Part shown: positions 35,785 through 46,237 of the stretch, in pieces
How the letters are laid out: the number at the start of each line of letters is the position of its first letter
How positions within the stretch are numbered: the first letter of the stretch is position 1
Assembly (NCBI GenBank): GCA_014898415.1
Contig: RCTD01000006.1
Coordinates: 124,001-188,000, forward strand
Source of the DNA: Stromatinia cepivora
Lineage: Eukaryota; Ascomycota; Leotiomycetes; Helotiales; Sclerotiniaceae
Direction: 5' to 3'
DNA length: 64,000 bases
The notes under the pieces: model-generated
Database searches by the model: none
What the model saw: only the letters and a program-made list of their open reading frames with translations
Told to the model about the DNA's origin: nothing
Made by a program: the position numbers and the translations under genes

Positions 35785-36247
35785 ATCTGTACTTATCTGG
35801 ATGCCACTTGTCCTTACGATGACTACAAATAACCCAGCAGATCAACTGGTTCATATTGATGCTTTAAATTTAGAGAGTGAAGCGGAAGATTCAAATTCAG
35901 CAGAATCTCTTGCTTCATTAGAAAGTGATTCCGAAGAACCACCTCCCGAGAAGATACTCACCGAAATAGTGGGGAAGAACAACCACATTTGGTATCTTGT
36001 GAAGTGGAAAGATTGTCCTCTTTTACGTTCGAGTTGGGAAGGACAAGCCTGCTTCGGAAATTACCCTTGGATTTTGGATCAGTGGTTAGTCGATAAACAG
36101 AGTCAAAAAGAAGGAAGAATTCAGCCATTTGACCTGCAAGCTTTCGATAAAGCCTGCAAGGACCTCGACCTGGCAGAAAGACAACGGAGAATCCTGAGAC
36201 GGTTCAGAAGAAAAGTCAAGCGAATCTTATCAATTGTAGCAGATTGA
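35777..36247 (+). CDS. Small chromodomain protein
   Basis: A single-exon protein of 156 residues, or 142 if the ATG at 35,819 is used. An acidic N-terminus (about 60 residues, ESDSEEPPPEK) precedes a chromodomain at roughly residues 58-105: EKILTEIVGKNNHIWYLVKW, then CPLLRSSWEG and the aromatic WILDQWLV. The two tryptophans and YLVKWK fit the methyl-lysine-binding fold. The C-terminus is strongly basic (RQRRILRRFRRKVKR), suggesting nucleic-acid or nuclear localisation. No SET, shadow or helicase domain is present. Similar chromodomains occur in retrotransposon integrases, so a domesticated fragment is one possible origin. Its stop is 66 nt before the SIL1 start. Confidence 0.8.
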   Translation: MSKSVLIWMPLVLTMTTNNPADQLVHIDALNLESEAEDSNSAESLASLESDSEEPPPEKILTEIVGKNNHIWYLVKWKDCPLLRSSWEGQACFGNYPWILDQWLVDKQSQKEGRIQPFDLQAFDKACKDLDLAERQRRILRRFRRKVKRILSIVAD

Positions 36248-36313
36248 AGGATTAAATCGAGAAGAGAGCATTCTTGTACTCGATTATACATCACATTCAT
36301 CCATAACCTCAAA

Positions 36314-37510
36314 ATGGTTAATTTACAAATACACAGTATGCTGAGCCTAGCATGGCTCAGTCTTCCTATATTTGCGAGGGCATTGTCGGCGGACCCAGCA
36401 GCCTCACCATCTGCGGATACAGAGCTTGTATGTCCTACTGACAACCAAGCGGAATGTTATCCCCGTATTTTTCAACCAACGAGAGACTTTCAAATCATTA
36501 AGCCTGGGCAAGATATTCCACCAGGCCTTCACGTTCGGCTAAACATATCTTCCGGTCTGAAAGAAGCTCGTCTCAATATCCCAATGGAAGGTGATGATGT
36601 CACGCTGGAACTTGATATTCCTACGGAACAAGCTATGGTCGTGATCGAAGATGTTGAAGTGAAATCCTCGGAAGAACCGCAACCATCCTCAAGCCCTCCG
36701 GCTTACAGTGGCCACGGAAAGATACAACCCCCACCGCCCTCATCATCTGACTTTGAGTCATTCCGAACTTCTCTTGCCTCATTAAAAGGACAAGATGCAT
36801 CCCTCGATGCAGCGCTGACTTCTCTTTCGGAGCTGTCACACGACATTTACTACGGATCGGAACTCATGGCTGATGAGGCGGCAGTTTCTGCCCTGATATG
36901 CCTCATGGCCAAGGAATCTTTATTCGAAGATGGCAGTGATCATTCAGCCTCTGCAATCCTCTCTAGTTCTCTACAGAATAATCCCACTGCCGTCGCCTCC
37001 CTGTCTTTGTTCCACGATACCGTCATGGCACCCACTTGTCCTGCCCTTCGCGAAAAAGGATTGAGTCTTATTCCTGCACTCCAGAAAAAGCTATCGGCCT
37101 CTAACACGTCACCTTCGTCTCTCAAATCTCAAATAGCAGCCCTGAGTGGCCTCTTAAAATCGCCTCAAATCCAAAAGTCTTTCCTCAAGCAAGATGGTAC
37201 TTCATACCTACAGTCCGTCTTCTTAAAGTCTGGAATTGAATATGACGTCGTCCGTAAACGTGTCGTGCAACTTTTGATGGACAATTTCCTGGATGAAAGC
37301 ATGGGTGCGCGGATAGGAGTCTGGCCGAAGGTGGATGCAGTTCAGAAGGGGGAGAAGGAATGTAATGGTGATGCTGTTAATGATGAATGTTGGGCATGGT
37401 ATGGGAAAGAGTTTTATGGGACGGAAGGTGGAAAGAAAGAATGGATGGGTGAATTTTTAGAAAGGATAGGTCAAGGTAGTCAAGGCGGGAAGAGGGACAG
37501 AGAACTATGA
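36314..37510 (+). CDS. SIL1: SIL1, ER nucleotide exchange factor for BiP
   Basis: Luminal ER exchange factor for the Hsp70 Kar2/BiP, 398 residues in a single exon. A signal peptide (residues 1-25, hydrophobic AWLSLPIFARALS) precedes CPTDNQAECYPRIFQPTRDFQ with paired cysteines. IKPGQDIPPGLHVRLNISSGLKEARLN is a stretch typical of fungal SIL1. An armadillo-like helical domain follows from about residue 150 (LSELSHDIYYGSELM, SALICLMAKESL). The C-terminal four residues are DREL, preceded by KR, close to but not the canonical HDEL/KDEL retrieval signal. Separated by only 66 nt from the chromodomain gene. Confidence 0.9.
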   Translation: MVNLQIHSMLSLAWLSLPIFARALSADPAASPSADTELVCPTDNQAECYPRIFQPTRDFQIIKPGQDIPPGLHVRLNISSGLKEARLNIPMEGDDVTLELDIPTEQAMVVIEDVEVKSSEEPQPSSSPPAYSGHGKIQPPPPSSSDFESFRTSLASLKGQDASLDAALTSLSELSHDIYYGSELMADEAAVSALICLMAKESLFEDGSDHSASAILSSSLQNNPTAVASLSLFHDTVMAPTCPALREKGLSLIPALQKKLSASNTSPSSLKSQIAALSGLLKSPQIQKSFLKQDGTSYLQSVFLKSGIEYDVVRKRVVQLLMDNFLDESMGARIGVWPKVDAVQKGEKECNGDAVNDECWAWYGKEFYGTEGGKKEWMGEFLERIGQGSQGGKRDREL

Positions 37511-38383
37511 GTATGAACGCACTATAGGCGTATATATGTATCAACCAGCATGTATGATTGGAATCACGATAACTACACTTTGTGAAGAGAGCCATGATTA
37601 GCGATCTCATCATCACAAAAGGGTATTTTGTGACACATCATGATTCAAGCTTCTTATCACAGATGGCAAAGATGAGGAAAAAAAGACATGTCAATCATTC
37701 TAATTAACTACCCTACCCTACACTTAGGATTGTCCAATATCCCCAGCCAAAGAGTCAAAACCAAAAAAGAATCCCGACACAACATGATCCACAAGCCTAA
37801 GCAGGCCTAACAAAAACATCAGGCATGGATGGCATCGCCTTTGATGCTCTATTAGATAATATTACCACATTGTTACTTTAAAATTCATACTTAGCATTTC
37901 AAACCTAGTTTTGTTGTCATATGTGAATAAATACTTAAAATCCAATGGAACCTCCATATTCTCCAACTCCCCAAATTTTACTTCAGCCAGCCGCACAAAA
38001 AGAAGTCACCCAACACAACAACAATCTCTCCACACAACCAGAAGCCATTCACTAGCCCATTATTTCACCCCTCCAGCACTACCATCCCCATCTTTCTTTC
38101 AGTCTCCACAAAAATAAATCTTCAACATCCGAAATATCAAAAGCTTAAGAGCGCGACGCTCTCTTACCCCAATGATCCGTACCTGAATATTTCGCTATGA
38201 TGGATATACAACTACGTCACTGTCCGATCGAAGCCCTGACAATGCTAGTAGAAAGGCGGACAACATTCTCGAGAATAATGAATTCTACCGCCGCGCCATC
38301 GAGGCGTGTGGGTGCTTGGAGGTTTCTGGCCGTCTTTGGGATTATGTATCTTGGGAGGCTAGGGGAGGAGGAACACGTTTTTT

Positions 38384-38408
38384 GGGGGGGGGGGGGGGGG
38401 GGGGGGGG
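38384..38408 (+). repeat. Poly-G run of 25
   Basis: Twenty-five consecutive G residues, able to form intramolecular G-quadruplex. The exact length may be a sequencing estimate. Confidence 0.9.
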
Positions 38409-38790
38409 TGGTGATATGATGCTGCTTGGTGAGATTTCGTTTATGGGTGTGGGGTGCTTTGGTACATGGTAAGGGTGCATGATAGTCTATTGGAGGTTCG
38501 GTGTAGTATATCAAAATGGGTATTTGATGTTAATTGTTGCTGCACACAAAACTGCTTGACTGCTGGTCAAGAACGAAAAGTGCTCAATGCCATCCAGACT
38601 TTGCAAATACTCATTGACGACTAGAACTTCTACCATAACAAACACTTCGATCTCAAACACCATGGGCAGGACACAGTACCCAAAGAGAAATATAAACTAT
38701 GTTCCTGCCACGATGTGATGTTTGAATTCCAGGAGAAGATGTAAGACTTATGTACGAACAAATTGAAGAAACAGTGTTAAAAGCGAAAAA

Positions 38791-38970
38791 CTATTTTTCC
38801 AACTCCTGAAGTGAGACACCAGGGAGATGCTTCCATTTCATATTAAAGAGGCGTAGAAAGAGCTCAAGGATATCACTTGGTATTCGAAGAACTAACAATG
38901 CGATACTTTCCACGGGTCTCATCGGCCCTCCTGGAGCGTTGCTCGGACTAGAGCGGGACCACCAGACTCT
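38791..38970 (-). CDS. Possible last exon of unidentified gene
   Basis: About 60 codons ending in TAG at 38,791-38,793 have convincing protein character (VWWSRSSPSNAPGGPMRPVE, ILELFLRLFNMKWKHLPGVS). An AG acceptor-like site (CTTGTCTAG) lies directly upstream, so it may be a terminal exon. No matching upstream exon was found, so it is either part of a gene I could not assemble or a remnant. I do not recognise a family. Confidence 0.28.
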   Translation of the reverse strand, partial: RVWWSRSSPSNAPGGPMRPVESIALLVLRIPSDILELFLRLFNMKWKHLPGVSLQELEK

Positions 38971-39423
38971 AGACAAGGCAATGAAAATTCATCGAGGTGA
39001 AACTTAACCATTAACGCAGAATATATTAATCTCCATCCGGTTTGTAAAGCTAGTGGACAAGAGAAAGGCTTTGGTGGCATGGCTGTCATATAAACTGGAT
39101 ATAAAAGGCTGCAGAGACCCAGGAAGAATGAAAAGGAACTGTGGTGGATTGATGTTTGAGTATTTTGGATTATGGTTGCAAGATATACTATCTATATAGA
39201 AGTCAGTTGAGGATATCATATTACCATTCGTGTCTCTGTGCTACGGTAGATAGCTCCCGGTGAGGCGAGGTGAGGCGAGGTGAACTTGAGGTTCTGGACC
39301 GTGCCCAATTCAATATTGTGCTGCCTAAGGCATCAAAATCCCGACATCATCACTTTTGAGCCTTTGCATTCTACAAGGTCTTTTCAATGTCAAGACTTAT
39401 TCACCATCTTTAAGTTTGCAAAA

Positions 39424-39927
39424 ATGTTATTCTTTAGGTGTGTGCGATGTTATGACCAGCTTTGGAGCCACAGCAACTAACAGTTATCTTCTACAAATAG
39501 CTTCTTCAAGACCTTGGTGGATTCCGAAGTTACGGTCGAGCTTAAGAACGATATTCAAATCAAAGGCATATTAAAATCGGTCGACCAATACCTGAATATT
39601 AAGCTGGATGATATACAAGTGGTGGAGGAGCTGAAATATCCACATCTGGTCAGTAGTCCAATCCATGCGGAAGCAATACACTGGAATGCGATGGACTCTG
39701 TGCTTCGAATATTTGCGATACTGATGATGCGCGCATAGTCATCGGTCAAGAATGTTTTTATAAGAGGAAGTGTTGTTAGATACGTACATCTTCCTGGTGG
39801 CGCGGTCGATACAACACTTTTGGAAGATGGTAGGTCCTTCACAGTGGCAGGACACTGCATACAGAGGCTAATGATCATTGTAGCTACTAGGAGAGAGGCT
39901 GCACAGCAGGCGTCGAAAGGAAAATGA
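39424..39927 (+). CDS. LSM2: U6 snRNA-associated Sm-like protein LSm2
   Basis: 98-residue Sm-fold protein, member of the LSm2-8 ring that binds the U6 snRNA 3' end and the LSm1-7 ring in mRNA decay. Exons 39,424-39,437 (14 nt), 39,501-39,648, 39,739-39,829 and 39,884-39,927, three introns of 63, 90 and 54 nt. Sm1 motif runs VELKNDIQIKGILKSVDQYL then NIKLDD; Sm2 is NVFIRGSVVRYVHLP. The N-terminus MLFFSFFKTLVD is characteristic of LSm2. Summed length is 297 nt. Confidence 0.95.
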
Positions 39928-40602
39928 AGGCATAAATTCAGAACTGAAGATAGTAACTAGGATGATACATTCCTTCACGAAGGATATACTTTATGGATGA
40001 CAGTGGGGGGTGGGCACGAAGAACAGTAAAGGGCACTGCAATAGTCCACCATAGACTACTCTAAGAGTTGATGAAGGTTTATGGGAAGCCAATATGGGAA
40101 AGCAAGTCTGGCGATTCGTGGCCATGAATTGCCATAAGGTGTATGGAAAAAAAAATCAAAATCCAAATCCCCCCCAAATGTTCAAAGTTCCCCAAAACAA
40201 ACAAAATGAATACATTGGTCAAAGTAGTATTTCCACAAAATCCAAAAAGACATGAAAGTGTAGGTATTCTGCCCCTCCTCGTAAAAGTTTGTCAGGTGAT
40301 AACGTGAACCTCCGCGTTTTTTCCCGTGTCTATCAGCATCCACTTAGATTGGACTATTTCCCTTGAACCACTTCTGACTCTCCAGTAATCTCCAGAATCC
40401 TTTTACAAGTTCAATTAATCTGTCAAAAACCTCCGGACTACCTATGGCAATCAATTAAAACCGACCCAGGACTGCCTTATTCTTCAATGATTAAGACAAA
40501 GATCTTCCGCCTTTACCCTTCATCCTTTTTCTTGATTAACAAACGAACAAATTAATATCGATGGCAAACGCTTCATAGCTATAGTACAGCACGTAGAATA
40601 CT
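39928..40602. other. Intergenic, PSO2 promoter
   Basis: 675 nt between LSM2 and PSO2 in tandem. No credible frame. The last 100 bases are pyrimidine-rich and include the likely PSO2 leader. Confidence 0.5.
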
Positions 40603-43600
40603 ATGTTTCGAAATCCTCGAGAAGACTCAACTAAATCCACAGGCTCTGCATTGAAACCTTCCACAGGTAGACCTCCCACGCCACCCGGTACTACTCTTTC
40701 GATTCCTCGACAGTCTATTACAATGACCCCTCGAAACACAAACAAACCAACTACCCCGCGACCCAACTCAAATTCCATTGCTTCTGCTTTCAGTAAGCAA
40801 CCGGCCAAAAAGAGTGCGACGACAAAAACGCCAGTGAGAGCTAATGGCAATATTCTGAATTTCTTTAAGAAAGTGGATAATCCACTTAAAGACGATGACT
40901 CTCTCTTTGTAGTCCAAAGATTTGGCGCAGTATCGCAGCTTCCTCCTCGCAAACCTAGTCCAGACATAGACGACGACGATTTTTATAGAGCTAGTGACGA
41001 ATTAATTGATGGGCGCTACAATGAGGCCGAAGGATCGATCAAAAAGCGCAAACTTTCAGACAATCCCAAAATCGAAGATTCTGAAGACAATCTCACCACA
41101 CCTTCAATACCGACCGAACCATGTACCCCTCCTCCAGCCGAAAGCCCTATGCCAACTGAAAAGGTAGACCCCGTAATCAAAGCACCACGTCGCTCGGGAC
41201 CGTTCTTGGATGACTCCGATAGCGATGAGGAGTTTATGGGAGACCTCAAGACTGGGCATCATATTCAAGCGCAAACACGCAGGGAGGAAAAGCAAAGTGA
41301 AGATTGTTTAAAAAATGGCGTTGCAGAATTGGATATCAAGAAGGAACCAGTTATCAGAAATACCGCCGTCAAATCATCTACTGAAACAGTTCTACCTTTG
41401 GAGGGCAGTGTTTTCAAGCTTAAGAAGAGAGTTCCGGTTGCGAGAGCTCAAGCGAAATGGGAAGCATTACAACCAAGGAGCACAAGAACAATGTCATTAT
41501 CTGAAGATGAGGGACAAGAAACGTTGAAAGATTCTAAATACTTCGACAGCAAGGGCAAAGGAAAAGTAGAGTCGGAATCCGAGTACGATGATCAAGAGAC
41601 ATTGAAAAGTTCAAAAAAGGTTGATGTTAAGGACAAGGGCAAAGGAAACCGCAAAAAAAAGAGCAATCCATTTCCAGAAGTTCCAGCTTTGAAGCAGGAG
41701 AATACAAGTGCAGATGCATGGGCAGACTTTGAGGATATGGGTGATTTTCCTGATGAGGACCTCAATGGCGAAGAATTCCTAGAGCGCAAATGGATGGAAG
41801 AGCAAAACGACCTAGAAACAGTCGATGAAGCACAGGATGATGAAGATTCATTCAATGGTTTTGATGACGATGAGAACTTCAATAGCAATGGAGGGGAAGG
41901 AAATGTCTCTACTTGCCCTTTGTGCGATGCAAATTTGAGTAGTATTACATCGGATGAAGCCTCGATGCATGTCAATGCATGTTTAGACGGGAAACCCATT
42001 CCTCTACCAACGAAAATCAAAGCAAAGGTCAAATCAGAATCAAACAAAGCAAACTTGACGATGCCCGACGTTGCCAGAAATCGTTTTGCCAGGGAATCAG
42101 CAGTTCCAAGACCAGGGCAGGCGAATCCTATTGATCTCAACAGCGACGGAGGATCCGCCTTTTCCAAGATCATGTCAGGTCATGCAGAAGACGCTGCTTG
42201 GGCGAACGCTGCAGATAAAGAGAAGTCGTCTCGAGGAAAGCCAGCACATCTGAGGACTTGCCCATTTTACAAGATTATGCCTGGCTTGTTCATCTGCGTT
42301 GATGCATTTAGATATGGTGCAGTAAAAGGCTGTAATGCCTATTTTCTGAGCCATTTTCATAGCGATCATTACATTGGTTTAACGTCTACTTGGTCACATG
42401 GTCCTATATATTGCAGCAAAGTCACCGGAAATCTCGTCAAACAACAACTTAAAGTGGATCCGAAATGGGTTGTATCCATTGACTTTGACGACAAGATCGA
42501 AGTGCCTAATACTCAAGGTGTTTCAGTAACAATGATTCCTGCAAATCATTGCCCTGGAAGCTCTCTCTTTCTTTTCGAGAAGACTACTGGTCGTGGCCAA
42601 AATCCCAAAGTTCAACGCATTCTGCATTGCGGCGATTTTCGTGCTTGCCCAGCGCATATTGCTCATCCTCTTCTAATGCCCAACGTTGTTGACACGGTTA
42701 GTGGAAAGACTAAACAGCAAAAGATTGATATCTGTTATCTTGATACCACATATCTTAATCCTAAATACTCATTTCCATCACAGGATGACGTCGTGAAGGC
42801 TTGCGCAGATATGTGTGTCAGTCTTAGCAAAGAAAATGCAGAAGAAAGTGATGCATGGGAAACAGTTAAGAGGGAAAGAGCAGGAGCCAAAATGACAAAA
42901 TTTATCAAATCTACTTCGACCGAGACGGGAGATTCCAATACCCCAGAAACTTCTTCCGAGAACAAGAAGAAAGCTCGTGGTCGCCTTCTTGTTGTCTGTG
43001 GCACCTATAGCATTGGTAAAGAACGCATTGTTCTTGGTATCGCCCGGGCCTTAGATTGTAAAATCTACGCAGTCCCAGGTAAAATGCGCATATGTGCGGC
43101 ATTGGAAGATCCTGAACTTACCAGTCGGTTGACATCAGATCCTCGAGAGGCACAAATCCATATGCAGATGCTTATGGAACTACGGCCTGAAACTTTGCAA
43201 GACTATCTCACAGGCTACAAACCTCACTTCACACGTGTCGTGGGATTTCGACCCAGTGGTTGGAGTTATAAGCCACCTAATTCTCGTTTTGTGGATTCTC
43301 CACCAATTCATACTATTCTTAATGCTGCAAATTGGAGATCAGAATATGATATGGGGGATTTGATACCACAGAGAGGGAGTACGAAGGAAGCGCAATGTTT
43401 TGGAGTACCATATTCTGAACATAGCAGTTTCAGAGAGTTGACAATGTTTGTGATGGGGTTGAGAATTGAGAAAGTGGTTCCAACTGTAAATGTTGGTAGT
43501 GAGATTGGAAGGAAGCGAATGAAGATATGGATTGATAGGTGGCTGGGGGAGAGGAGGAAACATGGAGTATTGAAGTTTGGGGATCGGAAGGAAGAGGGTG

Positions 43601-43614
43601 TGGTTCAATGGTAG
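40603..43614 (+). CDS. PSO2: DNA cross-link repair nuclease PSO2/SNM1
   Basis: 1,003-residue nuclear 5' exonuclease of the metallo-beta-lactamase/beta-CASP group that repairs interstrand cross-links. Single exon. The disordered, acidic N-terminal half contains short repeats (ETLKDSKYF and ETLKSSKKV) and a UBZ-type zinc finger near residue 444 (CPLCDANL, then H and C in MHVNAC). The lactamase core carries HFHSDH near residue 584, NHCPGSSLF, HCGDFRACP and DTTYLNPKY. The DRMBL region follows from about residue 795 (VCGTYSIGKERIVLGIA) to PYSEHSSFRELTMFV and VPTVNVGS. All metal-ligand motifs are present. Longer than yeast Pso2 (661) mainly through the N-terminus. Confidence 0.95.
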   Translation: MFRNPREDSTKSTGSALKPSTGRPPTPPGTTLSIPRQSITMTPRNTNKPTTPRPNSNSIASAFSKQPAKKSATTKTPVRANGNILNFFKKVDNPLKDDDSLFVVQRFGAVSQLPPRKPSPDIDDDDFYRASDELIDGRYNEAEGSIKKRKLSDNPKIEDSEDNLTTPSIPTEPCTPPPAESPMPTEKVDPVIKAPRRSGPFLDDSDSDEEFMGDLKTGHHIQAQTRREEKQSEDCLKNGVAELDIKKEPVIRNTAVKSSTETVLPLEGSVFKLKKRVPVARAQAKWEALQPRSTRTMSLSEDEGQETLKDSKYFDSKGKGKVESESEYDDQETLKSSKKVDVKDKGKGNRKKKSNPFPEVPALKQENTSADAWADFEDMGDFPDEDLNGEEFLERKWMEEQNDLETVDEAQDDEDSFNGFDDDENFNSNGGEGNVSTCPLCDANLSSITSDEASMHVNACLDGKPIPLPTKIKAKVKSESNKANLTMPDVARNRFARESAVPRPGQANPIDLNSDGGSAFSKIMSGHAEDAAWANAADKEKSSRGKPAHLRTCPFYKIMPGLFICVDAFRYGAVKGCNAYFLSHFHSDHYIGLTSTWSHGPIYCSKVTGNLVKQQLKVDPKWVVSIDFDDKIEVPNTQGVSVTMIPANHCPGSSLFLFEKTTGRGQNPKVQRILHCGDFRACPAHIAHPLLMPNVVDTVSGKTKQQKIDICYLDTTYLNPKYSFPSQDDVVKACADMCVSLSKENAEESDAWETVKRERAGAKMTKFIKSTSTETGDSNTPETSSENKKKARGRLLVVCGTYSIGKERIVLGIARALDCKIYAVPGKMRICAALEDPELTSRLTSDPREAQIHMQMLMELRPETLQDYLTGYKPHFTRVVGFRPSGWSYKPPNSRFVDSPPIHTILNAANWRSEYDMGDLIPQRGSTKEAQCFGVPYSEHSSFRELTMFVMGLRIEKVVPTVNVGSEIGRKRMKIWIDRWLGERRKHGVLKFGDRKEEGVVQW

Positions 43615-44183
43615 AGGGAGGACCTATTTGGATATGAAATACCTTCTTGAAGATCTTATTCTTAAAGATCTAGAGACTTTTCCAGGATAAAATACGGCAA
43701 GTTCTCGAAGAATACTTGCAAAGATCGAGGTCAATCTCAAGAAACTGTCCTCAGACCAACAACGCATAAGAGAACAACGGGGAGAAAGAAATGTTGTGGG
43801 GAGTTGATTACGAATTCATGATAATGATAAGATGAGATGAGATGATGTTGTGGATATTAATTTTGTATATTTCCTTCTCCCGTAGCATCCCGCTGTCAAC
43901 AAGACCAGCTTGTTTGTTTTATAATACCAAATGGTTTATCTATTCCCTTTTTCGATCATTAGATTTTAGCGAGCTCTGCTCTCATATTAGTTAGTATATC
44001 AATATCACAACCTAATGTTCTAAAACAAACTCATGAATATCCGACTAAGTTCTTGAGCTTTATTTTCGATTCTCGAAAGATAGCAAGGTTTCCAGAGTGA
44101 TTGGATTTATTAAGATATCACTTGACTTATTCTGGATGGGAAAGCTGTTTGGGGAGTGTTTGATTATTTATATAAATAGGGAT

Positions 44184-44184
<1 letters not shown>

Positions 44185-44232
<48 letters not shown>
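44185..44232 (+). repeat. AGAT tetranucleotide microsatellite
   Basis: About twelve uninterrupted AGAT units, directly visible. Confidence 0.93.
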
Positions 44233-45248
44233 GTAGATAGGACATGTGTAGTATATCAAAACATATTTATTTTTGTAATTATCATTTTGGACTATTGAAT
44301 AGGATTAAATAAATCAGTCAGTCTATTGATCATTATATAAAATCTCCCACCCCCATTCATATTCCCTTCCCCAGGAAAAAAATAAAAAAGTATACTGGTA
44401 CATCAACCCCAGATCCAACTAATAGGTCATAGATCACATATACAGACGATCATTACCTAATAACACTTTTTTATAGTCGGTCCCCCCCTTTATTTCCCCA
44501 CACTTTCCCATTCCCCATATTTTGTGATGATTGATGATTGATGATATGATTTTCAGGGTACATTCATTGTGCAAAGGACATGGATCTGGGATGGGATAAT
44601 TGACAGGTTACCCCGTTTCTGTTCCTTTTTCTTTTTGAGAGGGGAAAAGAAGATTTGTATGATTTGTTTCAGGGATGGGGATCATCGGACATGGATTGAA
44701 TGGGGATGTGTGGAACTTGTGACGATGATTTGCGGAGTGTATGTTGTCATTACTCGAGTAGATTGATGATCGGTAGACCCTTAGAATTTCATGTTCAGGG
44801 GACTTGTTCGTGTTTGTGTGGATTTGGATTTGGATTCGTGTATCCTTGTTACTTGAAATACGGTACCAAGTTCCAATCTTATGGCTGAGTTGCTGGCTGA
44901 TTGGACAATTCTGCCCAATTCCCCAACATTCCCCCTTCCCCCAACTTCTTGGCATCTGAGCATTTTCATAGACCCCTCTCTATTTCCTTCCCTTTTTACT
45001 CTGTGGTAAAACTATTGATTTAAAATGCCCAGTAAAACAGTTAACATAACTAACATGTCACATATTTAACCAAGTTTAACAAATAAACACGGCGAAACTT
45101 CGGAATTCTGGGCAATGGCAATCTCATTTACCTAGCATGTAGGTCCCATGACCTTTTCATAGAAATGTAAATGTAAATGTAATAAACACCTAGTACCTAG
45201 CAGCCAAAAATGCACGTTTGATTGATGTTATATAGTACGGTACAATGA

Positions 45249-45335
45249 GGCGTACGAGGCGGACTAGGCGGACTAGGCGTACTAGGCGGACTAGGCGTAC
45301 TAGGCGGACTAGGCGGACTAGGCGTACTAGGCGTT
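45249..45335 (+). repeat. 9-bp minisatellite, units KACTAGGCG
   Basis: Nine tandem 9-bp units with the core ACTAGGCG, the first slightly diverged (TACGAGGCG). The first base alternates G and T in a non-periodic order, so two unit variants (GACTAGGCG and TACTAGGCG) are interspersed. Confidence 0.9.
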
Positions 45336-46175
45336 TTCACTAATGCACACTGGTCATAGTCTCTGGGGTAATGCGGCATGCTGTAAGGAAGGTGTGTGGT
45401 GTGCCGTTTTGTGGGGTTGGAATTTGGAATGTGGTGATAGGTATGGGACATCTGACCACTTCCTTCTTAACTTTCCAGTACTTTGAGGCGAGGCGAGGCG
45501 AGGCGGGGCGTGGGCTTGGATGATGGGTTTATATAATTTGTTCGATCGAGGGGGGTAGGTATAGAACTATAGTAGGTCGAAGCGATATCGGTATGGTATG
45601 TGATATGTTAAGGTTTGATATACTTAACAGATGAATGATAGCCTCGGATTGGAATGAATAGATGAAATGGGGAAATGAATCGTACCATACATACCTAGGC
45701 ATTCTACCATGATTCTTAGTCCTGAATCCTGGTAGATGGAGAATTTGATTACCTAGTATAACTTATAACTTATAATATGAGGGGTGCAAATGCAAGGAAG
45801 GAGTAATCGAGTAGAGTGAAGGAAATGCCTCTGTTAAAACTTCAAATATGAAGAGGTCTTAGCGCGCGCTATACCGAGGTTTAATGGTTTGGTTTAGATA
45901 TTCTTGCACTGAGGGGTCTTAGCATTGTGAATACCCATTCCCTACCAAGTGTTTGTTGTCTCTTTACCCCAGATTCTATGCTCAGTACTAAACCACGCCA
46001 ATACCGACTCTAAGACTCAAATTTTAATCAAAAGAATGTATACTCACTCACACACCCAAAAACACATAAAAGAATAGAATAAACAAAGGCAAGACAAGAA
46101 ACCCCTTTCTTTACCCATTGTGTTGTATTCTCTTCTCCTCTACCCATCACTCACATACCCCAATAAGTCTAGCCT

Positions 46176-46237
46176 AGCATAGCATAGTATAGTATAGCAT
46201 AGTATAGTATAGCATAGTATAGTATAGCATAGTATAT
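46176..46237 (+). repeat. 15-bp tandem repeat of TATAG/CATAG pentamers
   Basis: Pentamers AGTAT and AGCAT alternate in the order C, T, T, giving a 15-bp higher-order unit repeated about four times. Confidence 0.88.

Larger units (their letters stand above)
37511..39423. other. Intergenic between SIL1 and LSM2
   Basis: 1.9 kb. A run of 25 G at 38,384-38,408 is the clearest feature. A coding-like minus-strand stretch at 38,791-38,970 is listed separately. The rest shows no credible gene; GAGGCGAGGT repeats occur at about 39,257-39,281, within 170 nt of LSM2. Confidence 0.45.

Noticed and set aside
45249..45335. Regular repeats as a CRISPR-like array
   Set aside because: Units are 9 bp, head-to-tail with no spacers, in a eukaryotic genome; it is a minisatellite.
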